From Akkermansiaceae bacterium (GTDB lineage: Bacteria; Verrucomicrobiota; Verrucomicrobiia; Verrucomicrobiales; Akkermansiaceae), in assembly GCA_024233135.1 (NCBI GenBank), contig JACKPZ010000008.1:1-64000 (forward strand): a stretch of DNA of 64,000 nucleotides, written 5' to 3'. This document shows, piece after piece, positions 51,003 to 61,988 of the stretch. How positions within the stretch are numbered: position 1 is the stretch's first letter; the number at the start of each line of letters is the position of its first letter. A model generated the notes under the pieces. That model did no database searches, was not told the DNA's origin, and saw only the letters and a list, made by a program, of their open reading frames with translations. The translations under genes were made by a program, and so were the position numbers.

Positions 51003-52027
51003 GGGGTCGGGAACATCAGGTGGTGCCAGAAGACGGTGATCGCGCCGATGCCGATAAACAACGATGCGGCGAGAATGAGGATGAAACGTTTCCTCAGCAC
51101 GGTCTGATAGAGAAAGATCAGTTTCACGTCCATCATCGGCCCGAAGGTGAGGAAGGCGAGCTTCGCGGCCCACGAGAACTTGTCGAGGGTGGCGGCGATG
51201 AACGCGTCCGAGGTGCTGCACAGGCTCAGCACGAAAGCCAGCGTCATCATCGCGGCCGACGAGGTGGCCGGGTGGGTCGCGAGCGTGTCGAGCCACTCGG
51301 CGCCGGGAGCGATGCCGGTGTTGAACAAGGCGGTGATGACCACGCCGATGGAGAAATAGGTGCCGACGTCGACGAAGTCCTTCATCGCCGAGCGGAACGC
51401 GGCGACGAGACGGGTGTCGGGATCGGGTTTCTCGTCGTGGTGGTGATGGTGGTCGTGGTCGTGACCGCAGCAGCCTTCGTGATCGTGATGATGGTCATGA
51501 CCGCAGCCGTCTCCATGCTCGTGATGGTGGTGGTGACGGTTTTCGGTGGTGGTTTCCTGCTCAAGTTCGTCGGCCAGTTGGTCCTTGAGGATCTTGCGGA
51601 GCGGGAGTTTCGAAACGACGAGCCCCACGGCGCAGGCGACGAGAAAGCCGAGGGCGAGCCGCCCGCCGGTCATCATCTCGGCGTTCTGGCCTTGGAAGGC
51701 CTTCCAGGTGCTCAGAGCGGTGATCGGATTCACGATCGGCGCGGCGAGCATGTAGGTGAGCGCGCAGGAAACCGGCAGGCCCTTCGAAACCAGGCGCCGG
51801 ATCACCGGGACGACGGCGCATTCGCAGACGGGAAAGATGGCGCCCATCAGGCCCGCGGCGAAGACGGCGAGGTTGCGGTTGCGCGGGAGCAGGCGGTCCA
51901 TCGCGCCGGACGGCAGATACACGTCGATGAACCCGCTGAGCACCGTGCCGAGCAGGATGAACGGAGCGCCCTCGAAGAGAATGCTGAGAAAGGCGAGCGC
52001 GAAATCCTGCCGGGCGTCGGGAGACAT
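50999..52027 (-). CDS. UPF0718/DUF318-family permease with His-rich cytoplasmic loop
   Basis: The protein of about 342 residues belongs to the YcgR/ArsP-like permeases: two halves of several helices, with FPVCECAVVPVIRRLVSKGLP and its counterpart SLCSTSDAFIAATL, each containing conserved Cys. Between the halves is a loop of about 45 residues with over 20 His plus Cys and Asp (for example HGDGCGHDHHHDHEGCCGHD), a strong metal buffer. ATG 52027 was preferred to a TTG 12 codons upstream. Metal export or import is likely; zinc, copper or nickel cannot be told apart. Confidence 0.82.
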   Translation of the reverse strand: MSPDARQDFALAFLSILFEGAPFILLGTVLSGFIDVYLPSGAMDRLLPRNRNLAVFAAGLMGAIFPVCECAVVPVIRRLVSKGLPVSCALTYMLAAPIVNPITALSTWKAFQGQNAEMMTGGRLALGFLVACAVGLVVSKLPLRKILKDQLADELEQETTTENRHHHHHEHGDGCGHDHHHDHEGCCGHDHDHHHHHDEKPDPDTRLVAAFRSAMKDFVDVGTYFSIGVVITALFNTGIAPGAEWLDTLATHPATSSAAMMTLAFVLSLCSTSDAFIAATLDKFSWAAKLAFLTFGPMMDVKLIFLYQTVLRKRFILILAASLFIGIGAITVFWHHLMFPTP

Positions 52028-52149
52028 CGCGCCGAACAAAGCGCGCACGGTCCGAACTGTCAATCCGACCCGGTGCGCGGGCGGACTCCCGCGTTCGCTC
52101 CGAAATATTGACCGGCGGCCCCTCGTTTCAGAATGTGGCCCCGTTGTTT

Positions 52150-53553
<1,404 letters not shown>

Positions 53554-53617
53554 TCCATCGTCCTTGCGAATTCATGCGGAACGGCACAGCTTCTGCCTGC
53601 CCCCGCTCCGCCATCGC

Positions 53618-56600
53618 ATGAAATCGTCCCCTTTTCCGCTCCGGCGGATCTTTTGGATCGGCCTCCCGATCGTCATCGCCCTCTCATTCATGGGCCATCG
53701 TGTCCCGATCCGGCAGGACAAGAACCCCGCGCCCCATTCGCAATTCAACGGGGCTCGCGGGAACGAAACCGCCCCGATGCCATCTCTTCCCGCTCGTGAG
53801 CGAGGAGCCCAGTCCGAGCTATCTGCCGAAGGAGTCCTCATCGGCGGGCACGGCTACCGGATCGCGCTGGACGAGGCCGCCGTCCGCGATGCGGATGGAA
53901 ACGAAACCTTCGTCCGTTTGGAACCCGCCGCCACCGCGGAGACGCTTCCCGAGCGACTCGCGGAGTTCTCTCATCGCGGCGCCGTTCTGCCTGTGGCGTA
54001 TCCGGCCGATGGCGATCGCGATCCCGCGGGACGCCGCGTGATCACCTCCGACCTGCGGGTGGAGATTGGCGCAGCGGATGCCGGTCGCATCGCCGCCGCC
54101 GCAGGCCTGCGGGTGAAGGATCTTCCATCTTACGCTCCCGGATGGGCGGTGATGGCGGCGGAGTCTCCGTTCGCCGCGGTTTCCGCGATGGAGAAACTCC
54201 GCGGCCTCACGGATGTCGTTTCCGCCGATGTGCTGCTCGCCGTCCAGCACAGCCTGCGGGCGATGCCGAACGATCCCCTCATCGGCGACCAGTGGCACCT
54301 GAAGAACTCGTCCTCCACCCGCACCCACGTGAACGTCGAAAACGCGTGGAACTACGGCGTCGGCGGCGGGGTGAAGGGCACGGGCATCCGCATCGGAATC
54401 GTCGATGACGGGCTCCAGACCGGCCATCCGGACCTGGCAGCCAATGTCGATACGACCAACGACAAGGACTGGAACGGCAACGACTCGGATCCGAATCCCG
54501 GCACCGGGGACGACCACGGCACCGCTTGCGCGGGCAACGCCGCGGCCCGCGGCAACAACTCGCTCGGCGTTTCCGGAACCGCACCCGAGGCGACGCTCGT
54601 CGGCATGCGCCTCATCGCCGCGTCCGTCACCGACGCCCAGGAGGCCGAGGCGATGAGTTATCTCAACGATATCATCCAGGTGAAATCCAACAGTTGGGGG
54701 CCCAGTGACACCGGCGACATTCTCGAGGCGCCCGGGAGCCTGACGATCGCCGCTCTGGAAAACGCCGCCGTCAACGGCCGCGGCGGCAAGGGCACGATCT
54801 TCCTATGGGCCGGCGGAAACGGTGGCGACGTCGGCGACAACTCGAACTACGACGGCTACGCGAACGCCATCCAGACGATTGCCATCGGCGCGTGCGACTC
54901 GACCGGCGACCGTTCCTACTACAGCGAGCCCGGTGCCAACGTGGTCGTCTGCGCGCCGTCCAACGGAGTCCTCGGCATCACCACCGTCGACCGCACCGGC
55001 AGCAACGGCTACAACACCGCTTCCTCCGCCAACGGCGGCGACTACACCAACGACTTCGGTGGAACCTCCTCCGCCACCCCCACCGCGGCGGGCATCGTCG
55101 CGCTGATGCTGGAGAAGAACCCGAACCTCGGCTGGCGCGACGTGCAGGAAATCCTCATCCAGAGCGCCTACAAGGTCCAGCCGTCGGATTCCGGCTGGGC
55201 CACCAACAGCGGCGGCCATTCGTTCCATCATGAATTCGGCGCCGGCCTCATTGATGCCACCGCCGCGGTGAATCTCGCCGCGGGATGGTCCAATCTAACG
55301 GGCCAGACCTCCACCACCTCCGCGCAGACCGGCCTCAGCGTTTCCATCCCGGAAAACAACAGCGCGGGCATCACCCGCAGCTTCGATCTAGCGGCCACCA
55401 GCCTGCGCGTCGAACAGGTGACCCTCACTCTCAGCGCCTCCCACACCGCGCGCGGAAACCTCGAAGTCATCCTCACCTCGCCCGGCGGGATGAGCAGCCG
55501 GCTCGCGGAAGTCCACTCTGACACGGGGAACAACTATTCATCGTGGGAATTCAGTTCCGTGCGCCACTGGGGCGAGATGTCCACCGGCACGTGGACCCTC
55601 AAGATCGCCGACCGCAGTGGCAGCGGAAACTCGAACGGCGGCACACTCACCGCGGCCACCCTGCAAGTTTTCGGAACGCCCGGTGTGCCGGTGAATCCTC
55701 CTCCGGTTGTGCAGATCACCAGCCCGTCGGACGGACAGGTCTTCAGCCCAGGAGCCACGGTGGACATCAGCGTTTCCGCCAGCGATCTCACCGCCACCGG
55801 AGATCCCGGCGTCGTCACCGGCGTCGAGCTGTTCGCCGACGGGGCATCCATCGGCACCGACACCACCGCGCCCTATCAGTTTTCATGGATGCCGTCCAAC
55901 GGCAGCCACACGCTCGTCGCCAAAGCCACCGACGACGAAAGCGCGCTCGGTTCCTCCGCCTCGTTGAACATCGATGTGCTCAACCAGGCTCCGTCGGTCA
56001 CCGCGGTCACGCTCGACGCGTCCGGCCAGCAGTTCTCCGACACCCCGCTCGCGATCACCTCGATCATCGCGTCCGATCCGGAGTCCGCTTCGCTCGGTTT
56101 TACCTATCAATGGCAGTCCTGCGACAACGGTGTCTCCTTTGCCGATGAGCCGTCGGAGACTTCGGACACGCTTTCCGTCTCCCCGGTCCACGCCGCGAAA
56201 CTCTGGCGCTGTGTGGTCACCGCGTCCGATGGCGAGGTTTCCAGCGCCCCATTCGCCAGCGATGCCGTCAACCTGCTCTTCCGCCCGCTCGCGGCCGCGG
56301 CCGCCGGTGAAAGCTACAGCCACCAGAGCGGCCTCGTCCTCCGTGGCACCGAGAACACCCTGTCACGCCGCGCGATCATCCACGAGTTCAGCCAAGGCCC
56401 CGTCGGTAGCGCGTCCGAATGGGTCGAGATCCTCACTCTACAGGACGGCAGCCTCGCTTATTGGGATATCCAGGACGCGGCCGGCAACATCATCGTGTTT
56501 CTTGACGATCCGGTCTGGGATGACATCCCGGCCGGCACCTTGATCGTCGTGTACAACGGCGCCTCCAAGGATCCGCTTCTTCCCGCGGACGATGGCGATC

Positions 56601-58396
56601 CATCCGACGGCCGGATGGTTGTATCGAGCACCGATCCTCTTTTCTTCGATCCTTCCTATGATGCATGGCCGTCCCTCGGCAACAGCGGCGACTCGATCTT
56701 CCTCTCCGATGATGCCGCATCCATCGTGCACTCGGTCGCCTACGGCAACAGTACCGCCACCACCCCGAACGTCGGTTCCGTCGGCTCCGGGAATTCCGCC
56801 TACTATACTGGAAACACCGACGAAGGCGCGGACCTCGCGAGCAACTGGTATGTCACGAACTCGGTCTCCGCGCGGAAACTCGCGCGGGCGGCCGGCGACT
56901 TGTTCATCTCCGAATACGTGGAGGGCTCGTCCAGCAACAAGGCGCTTGAGTTCTACAACCCATCCGGGACTGCGGTGAACTTGTCGGCGGAGACGTATGT
57001 TGTGGAGATCTATGCGAATGGGGCTTCGAGCCCGAACAGCACGACGAACCTCACCGGCACCGTAGCACCGGGTGGCACGTACGTGATCAAGAACAACCAG
57101 GCCTCCGGCACGATCGCTGCCCAACAGACCAGTGGAAACATCTCGTTCAATGGAAATGACGCCATTGTTCTGAAGAAGGGCGGCGTCATCGTCGACTCGT
57201 TCGGCCAGGTTGGAATCAATCCCGGTTCTGCGTGGACTTCCGGGGGCGTCACGACGGTGGACAAGACGCTGCGCAGGATTTCTTCCGTTGCCACCGGCGA
57301 CACGGTTGCCAACGACACGTTCGATCCTTCGCTCGAATGGACGGCCTTCAACCTGGACGACTTCAGCGGACTCGGCAGCCACACGATTGATAGCGGTTCC
57401 CCCTATTTCACCGTTTCCGTCACTCCCAACACCTTTCCGGAAAACGCGGGCGCGTCCGCGGCGACGGGAACGGTCACGGTGTCCGAAGCTCCGGAATCCG
57501 ATCTCACCGTGACCTTGGTTTCCTCCAATCCGGATGAAGCCGCGGTTCCGGCCTCGGTGGTGATTCCCGGCGGGCAGACAAGCGCGAGCTTCGCCGTGGA
57601 TGCGGTGGACGACAGCGACACGGACGGCTCCCAGGCGGTGACGATTACGGCCAGCGCGCCGGATTTCACCGATGGAGGCGTTGACATCACGGTAACCGAT
57701 GACGAGGCGCCGCTCGAAGGGGTTACACCCGGCGCGCCCAACACACCTGCAAACGCGGAGTTCGTGGACGCGATCCGCAACGGTTTGCTCAACACGCCCG
57801 CGTTGTTCCGGCTCGGCAGCGGCGCGGACATCCCGCTGGGCCTCACGCTCGACACCGCGACGGGACTGCTTTCCGGAACGCTCGATCCTTCGAACCCGGC
57901 GGGCGGTTACCTGATTGTGATCGAACGCTTCAACAGCTTCGACGAGGTCGTCACCGAGTCGTTCACGCTCACCTTGTCCGGCGCCGCGGCGGATGACTAC
58001 GCGGCGTGGATCGCCACGTTCTCCACCGGCGGGCTTTCCGACGCGACGGACGACGCGGACCACGACGGCATTCCGAACGCGGTGGAGAATTTCCTCGGCA
58101 GCTCGCCTCTGGCATCGAGTCAGGGGCTCACCATGGTTTCCGAAACCGCGGGCACGTTGGTCTTCCGCCACAGCCGTTCGAACTCGCCGGCTTCGGATCT
58201 GGCCGGGAGCTATGAGTGGAGCGCGGACCTCGTTTCCTGGCATGCCTCGGGTGAAACGGGTGCCGAGGGCACGGTCACGATCACGCCGAACGTCGTGATC
58301 GACACCGAGGCGCCGGAAAATGACATCGTCGAGGTGATCTGCGTGGTCAGCGGTCCGCAGCGGGTCTTCGTGCGCCTGACCGTCGCGCGGGATTGA
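53618..58396 (+). CDS. Very large secreted subtilisin/kexin-like protease with lamin-tail and beta-sandwich domains
   Basis: 1592 residues. After an N-terminal export segment and a prodomain (to about 225), the S8 domain shows Asp in GIVDDGLQTGHPDL, His in DDHGTACAGNAAARG and Ser in GGTSSATPTAAGIVAL. A proprotein-convertase P-domain follows (LTLSASHTARGNLEVILTSP; TGTWTLKIADRSGSG), then Ig-like domains, two lamin-tail-like domains (AIIHEFSQGPVGSASEWVEI; DLFISEYVEGSSSNKALEFY), a Calx-beta-like repeat (VTPNTFPENAGASAATGTV), a putative-Ig segment, and a calcium-type DADHDGIPNAVENFLGSSP near the end. Probably an exoprotein or surface protease. No PEP-CTERM signal ends it. Confidence 0.88.
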   Translation: MKSSPFPLRRIFWIGLPIVIALSFMGHRVPIRQDKNPAPHSQFNGARGNETAPMPSLPARERGAQSELSAEGVLIGGHGYRIALDEAAVRDADGNETFVRLEPAATAETLPERLAEFSHRGAVLPVAYPADGDRDPAGRRVITSDLRVEIGAADAGRIAAAAGLRVKDLPSYAPGWAVMAAESPFAAVSAMEKLRGLTDVVSADVLLAVQHSLRAMPNDPLIGDQWHLKNSSSTRTHVNVENAWNYGVGGGVKGTGIRIGIVDDGLQTGHPDLAANVDTTNDKDWNGNDSDPNPGTGDDHGTACAGNAAARGNNSLGVSGTAPEATLVGMRLIAASVTDAQEAEAMSYLNDIIQVKSNSWGPSDTGDILEAPGSLTIAALENAAVNGRGGKGTIFLWAGGNGGDVGDNSNYDGYANAIQTIAIGACDSTGDRSYYSEPGANVVVCAPSNGVLGITTVDRTGSNGYNTASSANGGDYTNDFGGTSSATPTAAGIVALMLEKNPNLGWRDVQEILIQSAYKVQPSDSGWATNSGGHSFHHEFGAGLIDATAAVNLAAGWSNLTGQTSTTSAQTGLSVSIPENNSAGITRSFDLAATSLRVEQVTLTLSASHTARGNLEVILTSPGGMSSRLAEVHSDTGNNYSSWEFSSVRHWGEMSTGTWTLKIADRSGSGNSNGGTLTAATLQVFGTPGVPVNPPPVVQITSPSDGQVFSPGATVDISVSASDLTATGDPGVVTGVELFADGASIGTDTTAPYQFSWMPSNGSHTLVAKATDDESALGSSASLNIDVLNQAPSVTAVTLDASGQQFSDTPLAITSIIASDPESASLGFTYQWQSCDNGVSFADEPSETSDTLSVSPVHAAKLWRCVVTASDGEVSSAPFASDAVNLLFRPLAAAAAGESYSHQSGLVLRGTENTLSRRAIIHEFSQGPVGSASEWVEILTLQDGSLAYWDIQDAAGNIIVFLDDPVWDDIPAGTLIVVYNGASKDPLLPADDGDPSDGRMVVSSTDPLFFDPSYDAWPSLGNSGDSIFLSDDAASIVHSVAYGNSTATTPNVGSVGSGNSAYYTGNTDEGADLASNWYVTNSVSARKLARAAGDLFISEYVEGSSSNKALEFYNPSGTAVNLSAETYVVEIYANGASSPNSTTNLTGTVAPGGTYVIKNNQASGTIAAQQTSGNISFNGNDAIVLKKGGVIVDSFGQVGINPGSAWTSGGVTTVDKTLRRISSVATGDTVANDTFDPSLEWTAFNLDDFSGLGSHTIDSGSPYFTVSVTPNTFPENAGASAATGTVTVSEAPESDLTVTLVSSNPDEAAVPASVVIPGGQTSASFAVDAVDDSDTDGSQAVTITASAPDFTDGGVDITVTDDEAPLEGVTPGAPNTPANAEFVDAIRNGLLNTPALFRLGSGADIPLGLTLDTATGLLSGTLDPSNPAGGYLIVIERFNSFDEVVTESFTLTLSGAAADDYAAWIATFSTGGLSDATDDADHDGIPNAVENFLGSSPLASSQGLTMVSETAGTLVFRHSRSNSPASDLAGSYEWSADLVSWHASGETGAEGTVTITPNVVIDTEAPENDIVEVICVVSGPQRVFVRLTVARD

Positions 58397-58453
58397 CCGG
58401 GCGGGGATCGATTCGCTGTAAGACGCGCGGATTCGCGGCGTTTCATCGTCCTG

Positions 58454-59800
58454 ATGAGCATGCATTTTTCCAGTCGTCGTCGTTTCCTCCAGCAATCGCT
58501 CGCCGCGGGAGCGGCCACCGCGTTTTCCATTCGCACCGGTTCCGCCGCCCCTGCCGGGGAGAAGGTGAACATGGCGTTCATCGGCATCGGCCAGCGCGCC
58601 GAGGAGATCACCCGCTCCTTTCTCAAGACCGGGCTCGTGAATCCGGTCGCGTTCTGCGACGTCGATGTCGAGCAGGGGCCGAAGCTCCGGAAGCAACATC
58701 CGAACGTGCCGTGTTTCCAGGATTTCCGGAAGATGTTCGACAAACTCGGCAATGAGATCGACGCCGTCTGCGTGGGTACTCCGGACCACACCCATTTCCC
58801 CATCTGCATGGCCGCCGCCGCGCTCGGCAAACATTTCTACGTCGAGAAACCGCTCACCCACACCTTCGAGGAGTGCGAACTCCTGATGGCCGCGGAGCGG
58901 AAATACAAGGTGCACGCCCAGATGGGCAACCAAGGCCACTCGGGCGACAATTTCTATCAGTTCAAGGCATGGACGGAAGCCGGCATCATCAAGGACGTCA
59001 CCCGCGTCGATGCGTTCATGAACAGCCCGCGGCGCTGGCACCCGTGGAAGTTCGACGGATTCCAAACCGGTGAGAAACAGCCGGCGGGCATCGATTGGGA
59101 TCTGTGGACCGGCCCCGCGGCGATGCATCCGTTCAGCAAGTATCTGCATCCCGGCAACTGGCGGAGCTGGTTCGCCTACGGCAACGGCGCCTTCGGCGAC
59201 TGGGGTCCGCACATTTTAGACACCTGCCATCGTTTCCTGAAACTCGGACTGCCCACCGAAATCGAGGCGGTGAATCTCGACGGCCGCCGCAAGGAGATCT
59301 TCCCGATGGCCTCGACGATCCGCTTCGCGTTCCCGGCCCGTGGAAACATGCCGCCCTGCGAAGTCATCTGGCGCGACGGCGTGGACAATCCGCCGCCCGT
59401 TCCGGAGGGGTTCGACGCGAAGAAGCTCCCGAAGAACGGCAAGTTCATCCACTCGAAGGATCTGGTGTTCGCCGGCGAGACGCACGAAGCGACGCTCAAG
59501 ATCGTGTCCAAGGAGAAGGCGGAGGAACTGAAGGGCAAACTTCCGGACTACCGCTCGAAGGAAACCCGCAACCACTTCATGAACTTCGTCCTCGCCTGCA
59601 AGGGCGAGATGGAATGCAAATCGACGATGGCGGTGGCGGCGCCCCTCACCCAGGTGTTCCTGCTCGGCGTGATCGCGCAGCACCTCGGCGGCAAGCTCGC
59701 CTTCGACCCCGCCACCAGGCGCTTCACGAACAACGACGAGGCAAACGCACTGCTCAATCCGCCGCCGCGCGCCGGTTGGGAGTCATACTACAAACTGTGA
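58454..59800 (+). CDS. Tat-exported Gfo/Idh/MocA-family oxidoreductase
   Basis: The 448-residue protein has a Tat leader (SRRRFLQQSLAAGAATAF) and an NAD(P)-binding Rossmann domain (NMAFIGIGQRAEEITRSF), with DAVCVGTPDHTHF, GKHFYVEKPLTHTFEE (the EKP motif with catalytic Lys) and a C-terminal alpha/beta domain with GDWGPHILDTCHRF. Family members oxidise or isomerise sugars, often through 3-keto intermediates. Export by Tat implies folding with cofactor in the cytoplasm. It may be functionally linked to the DUF1080 protein at 46174. Confidence 0.9.
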   Translation: MSMHFSSRRRFLQQSLAAGAATAFSIRTGSAAPAGEKVNMAFIGIGQRAEEITRSFLKTGLVNPVAFCDVDVEQGPKLRKQHPNVPCFQDFRKMFDKLGNEIDAVCVGTPDHTHFPICMAAAALGKHFYVEKPLTHTFEECELLMAAERKYKVHAQMGNQGHSGDNFYQFKAWTEAGIIKDVTRVDAFMNSPRRWHPWKFDGFQTGEKQPAGIDWDLWTGPAAMHPFSKYLHPGNWRSWFAYGNGAFGDWGPHILDTCHRFLKLGLPTEIEAVNLDGRRKEIFPMASTIRFAFPARGNMPPCEVIWRDGVDNPPPVPEGFDAKKLPKNGKFIHSKDLVFAGETHEATLKIVSKEKAEELKGKLPDYRSKETRNHFMNFVLACKGEMECKSTMAVAAPLTQVFLLGVIAQHLGGKLAFDPATRRFTNNDEANALLNPPPRAGWESYYKL

Positions 59801-59862
59801 ACCACACGGGTTTTCGGGTTTTCACAGCGGGGCGGATCGGTTTTTCTGGGTAGCGAAAACCC

Positions 59863-60231
59863 ATGACCACCGAAACACCCCGGAAAACCTGTGGAAGATG
59901 CGGAGTCTCGTTCGGCTGCAGCTCGCACGTCGGCGGTTGCTGGTGCGAAACGCTGCCGAACATCGTGGCGATCGAGCCGTCGGGCGATTGCCTGTGCCCC
60001 ACGTGCCTCGCCCGTGAGATCGGCGGGCGGATCGAAAGCTTCATTGCCGATGTCCCGCACGACGAGGCGCTGCGCGCGGCTCTCGCCGAGCCGAAGGGCC
60101 GCCCGCCCGTCGAGTGGATCGACTACACCATCGAGAACGGCGACGCCGTTTTCACCTCATGGTATTTGCTCAAGCAGGGGGAGTGTTGCGGCAACGGTTG
60201 CCGCAACTGCCCCTATCCGGCGGCTCAGTGA
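59863..60231 (+). CDS. Cysteine-rich CWC/DUF5522-type protein
   Basis: The 122-residue protein has an N-terminal cysteine-rich part (KTCGRCGVSFGCSSHVGGCWC, then CLCPTCL) like the CWC family, and a C-terminal DUF5522-like region (YTIENGDAVFTSWYLLKQG then ECCGNGCRNCPYP). In all it has about 15 cysteines, likely metal or iron-sulfur ligands. The two families are often neighbours; here they are fused. Function unknown. It overlaps the symporter stop by seven bases on the opposite strand. Confidence 0.8.
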   Translation: MTTETPRKTCGRCGVSFGCSSHVGGCWCETLPNIVAIEPSGDCLCPTCLAREIGGRIESFIADVPHDEALRAALAEPKGRPPVEWIDYTIENGDAVFTSWYLLKQGECCGNGCRNCPYPAAQ

Positions 60232-60235
60232 GCCG
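60185..60235. repeat. Two palindromes at the junction of convergent genes
   Basis: GTTGCGGCAAC (60185-60195) and GTTGCCGCAAC (60197-60207) are perfect 11-base inverted arms with one central base. A second palindrome, CGGCTCA-G-TGAGCCG, spans 60221-60235 over both stop codons. They might act together as a bidirectional terminator or attenuator, but no T-tract follows, and the first lies within conserved Cys codons. Confidence 0.45.
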
Positions 60236-61988
60236 CACCCTGGTGCTCTTCGATGTACTCCTGCTTGAGTCCGAGCGCTTCCGGCGCGTGGAGAACCAGC
60301 ATCTTCATCCGGGCGTCCGCGGGAACCTTGGCGCGCGTGGCTTTGGATACGATCACCATCAAACCGATCGACAAGGGAACCGCCCAGATCGCCGGTTGTT
60401 CGGACAGGATGCGGAGCAACGGGTGGGCGATCCAGAAGTCGTTGATGCCCGCGAAGCCGGAGAACAGCTTGCCCATCGGTCCCTTGTCGAGCGCGAGGGT
60501 GCTCATGTTCACCACGGTGGCGGCGGCGAGCGCGGACAATCCGCCCGTGAGCATGCCGGCGACCGCGCCGGGCATCGTCATGCCGCGCCACCAGACGCTC
60601 ATGAACAGAAGGGGGAAATAACTCGCCGCCGCGATCGCGAACGCCTGGCCGACCATGAAGTTGATCTCGAGCGGTTCGACCAGCGATCCCAGCAACACCG
60701 AGACGCCACCCACCAGCACGGCGCACCACTTGAACATCCGCATCCGGTCCTGCGGTGAGGCGCCCGGGCGGATCATCCTTCCATACACATCATGGGCGAG
60801 CGCTCCGGTCATGGAAACCAGGAGACCCGAGAACGTGCTCATGAACGCGGCGAAGGCCCCCGCGCAGGTGATGCCGCTGAGGATCGAACCGAGGATTCCA
60901 TATTTCTCCCGGATCAAAACCGGGAGTTCCAGAACCACCTTGTCGGTGCCCTTGGAGCCGGTCCCCGCGTAGAGCTCCGGCAGGAAGTTCCTGCCGAGCA
61001 CTCCGAACACCGGCGGAAACACGTAGAAGACGCCGATGAGGATCATCACCCACATCGTGGTGCGCTTGGCCGCCACTCCGTCCGGATTTGTGTAGAAACG
61101 GACGAGGATGTGGGGCAGTCCCGCCGTGCCGCAGACAAGGGCGGCCACCAGCGAGAAGGTGTACAACAACGACAAGGGCCGCGCCTCCTCGGGGCTGAGT
61201 CCCGAGGCCTTCGCCGCCTTGGTGGTGAGCGGGCCGAACGGGGAGAGCCACGCTTCGTCCTTCGGCGCCTTCTCGGGCAGGGGCTTCGGTACCGCGTGGT
61301 CCCCGTCCACCGTGCGCACGATCGCCGGCGCGGATTCGCCGGGCGCCTGGTTGACGGACAGGTTTTTCCCGTAGCCGCCATACACCGCGAGCAGCACGAA
61401 GATCGGCACCGAGATGGCGAACATCTTGATCCAGTATTGGACCGCCTGCACCAGGGTGATCCCCTTCATTCCTCCGAGCGCGACATTGAGGGTGATGACC
61501 ACTCCCACCACCGCCACACCCACCCAGTAGGGAAGTCCGGGGAAGATGTAGGCCAGCGTCGTGCCCGCGCCTTTCATCTGCGGCATCGTGTAGAAGAACC
61601 CGATGAACAAAACGAAACACACCGCGATCTTGCGGAACAACGGCGAGTCATAACGACCTTCCGCGAAATCCGGAATCGTATACGCGCCGAAGCGCCGCAA
61701 CGGCCCGGCGATGAACAACAGCAGGAACAGATACCCGCAGGCATAACAGACCGGATACCAGAGCGCGTCATAGCCGGAGGACATCACCATGCCGGCGATG
61801 CCCATGAAACTCGCCGCGCTCAGGTATTCGCCGGAAATCGCCGACGCGTTCCAGCCGACGGAAACCGATCGTCCCGCGACGAAGAAATCCGCGGCGCTTT
61901 TCGACGACTTCGCGGAACGGAAGCCCATCCAGATCGTGACGACGACCGTGATGGCGGACAAGGTGAGGATCCAGGGATCAACGTTCAT
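60225..61988 (-). CDS. Acetate-type sodium:solute symporter (ActP-like)
   Basis: The 587-residue protein has about 13 membrane helices and SSS-family motifs: DFFVAGRSVSVGWNASAISG, GEYLSAASFMGIAGMVMSSG, YTIPDFAEGRY, and a central GITCAGAFAAFMSTFSGLL. It resembles ActP (549 residues) but has a hydrophilic insert of about 60 residues near 225-290 (TVDGDHAVPKPLPEKAPKDE). Substrates in this family are acetate, pyruvate and similar small acids. The small membrane gene upstream overlaps it by four bases, the same arrangement as yjcH-actP. Confidence 0.88.
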   Translation of the reverse strand: MNVDPWILTLSAITVVVTIWMGFRSAKSSKSAADFFVAGRSVSVGWNASAISGEYLSAASFMGIAGMVMSSGYDALWYPVCYACGYLFLLLFIAGPLRRFGAYTIPDFAEGRYDSPLFRKIAVCFVLFIGFFYTMPQMKGAGTTLAYIFPGLPYWVGVAVVGVVITLNVALGGMKGITLVQAVQYWIKMFAISVPIFVLLAVYGGYGKNLSVNQAPGESAPAIVRTVDGDHAVPKPLPEKAPKDEAWLSPFGPLTTKAAKASGLSPEEARPLSLLYTFSLVAALVCGTAGLPHILVRFYTNPDGVAAKRTTMWVMILIGVFYVFPPVFGVLGRNFLPELYAGTGSKGTDKVVLELPVLIREKYGILGSILSGITCAGAFAAFMSTFSGLLVSMTGALAHDVYGRMIRPGASPQDRMRMFKWCAVLVGGVSVLLGSLVEPLEINFMVGQAFAIAAASYFPLLFMSVWWRGMTMPGAVAGMLTGGLSALAAATVVNMSTLALDKGPMGKLFSGFAGINDFWIAHPLLRILSEQPAIWAVPLSIGLMVIVSKATRAKVPADARMKMLVLHAPEALGLKQEYIEEHQGAAH

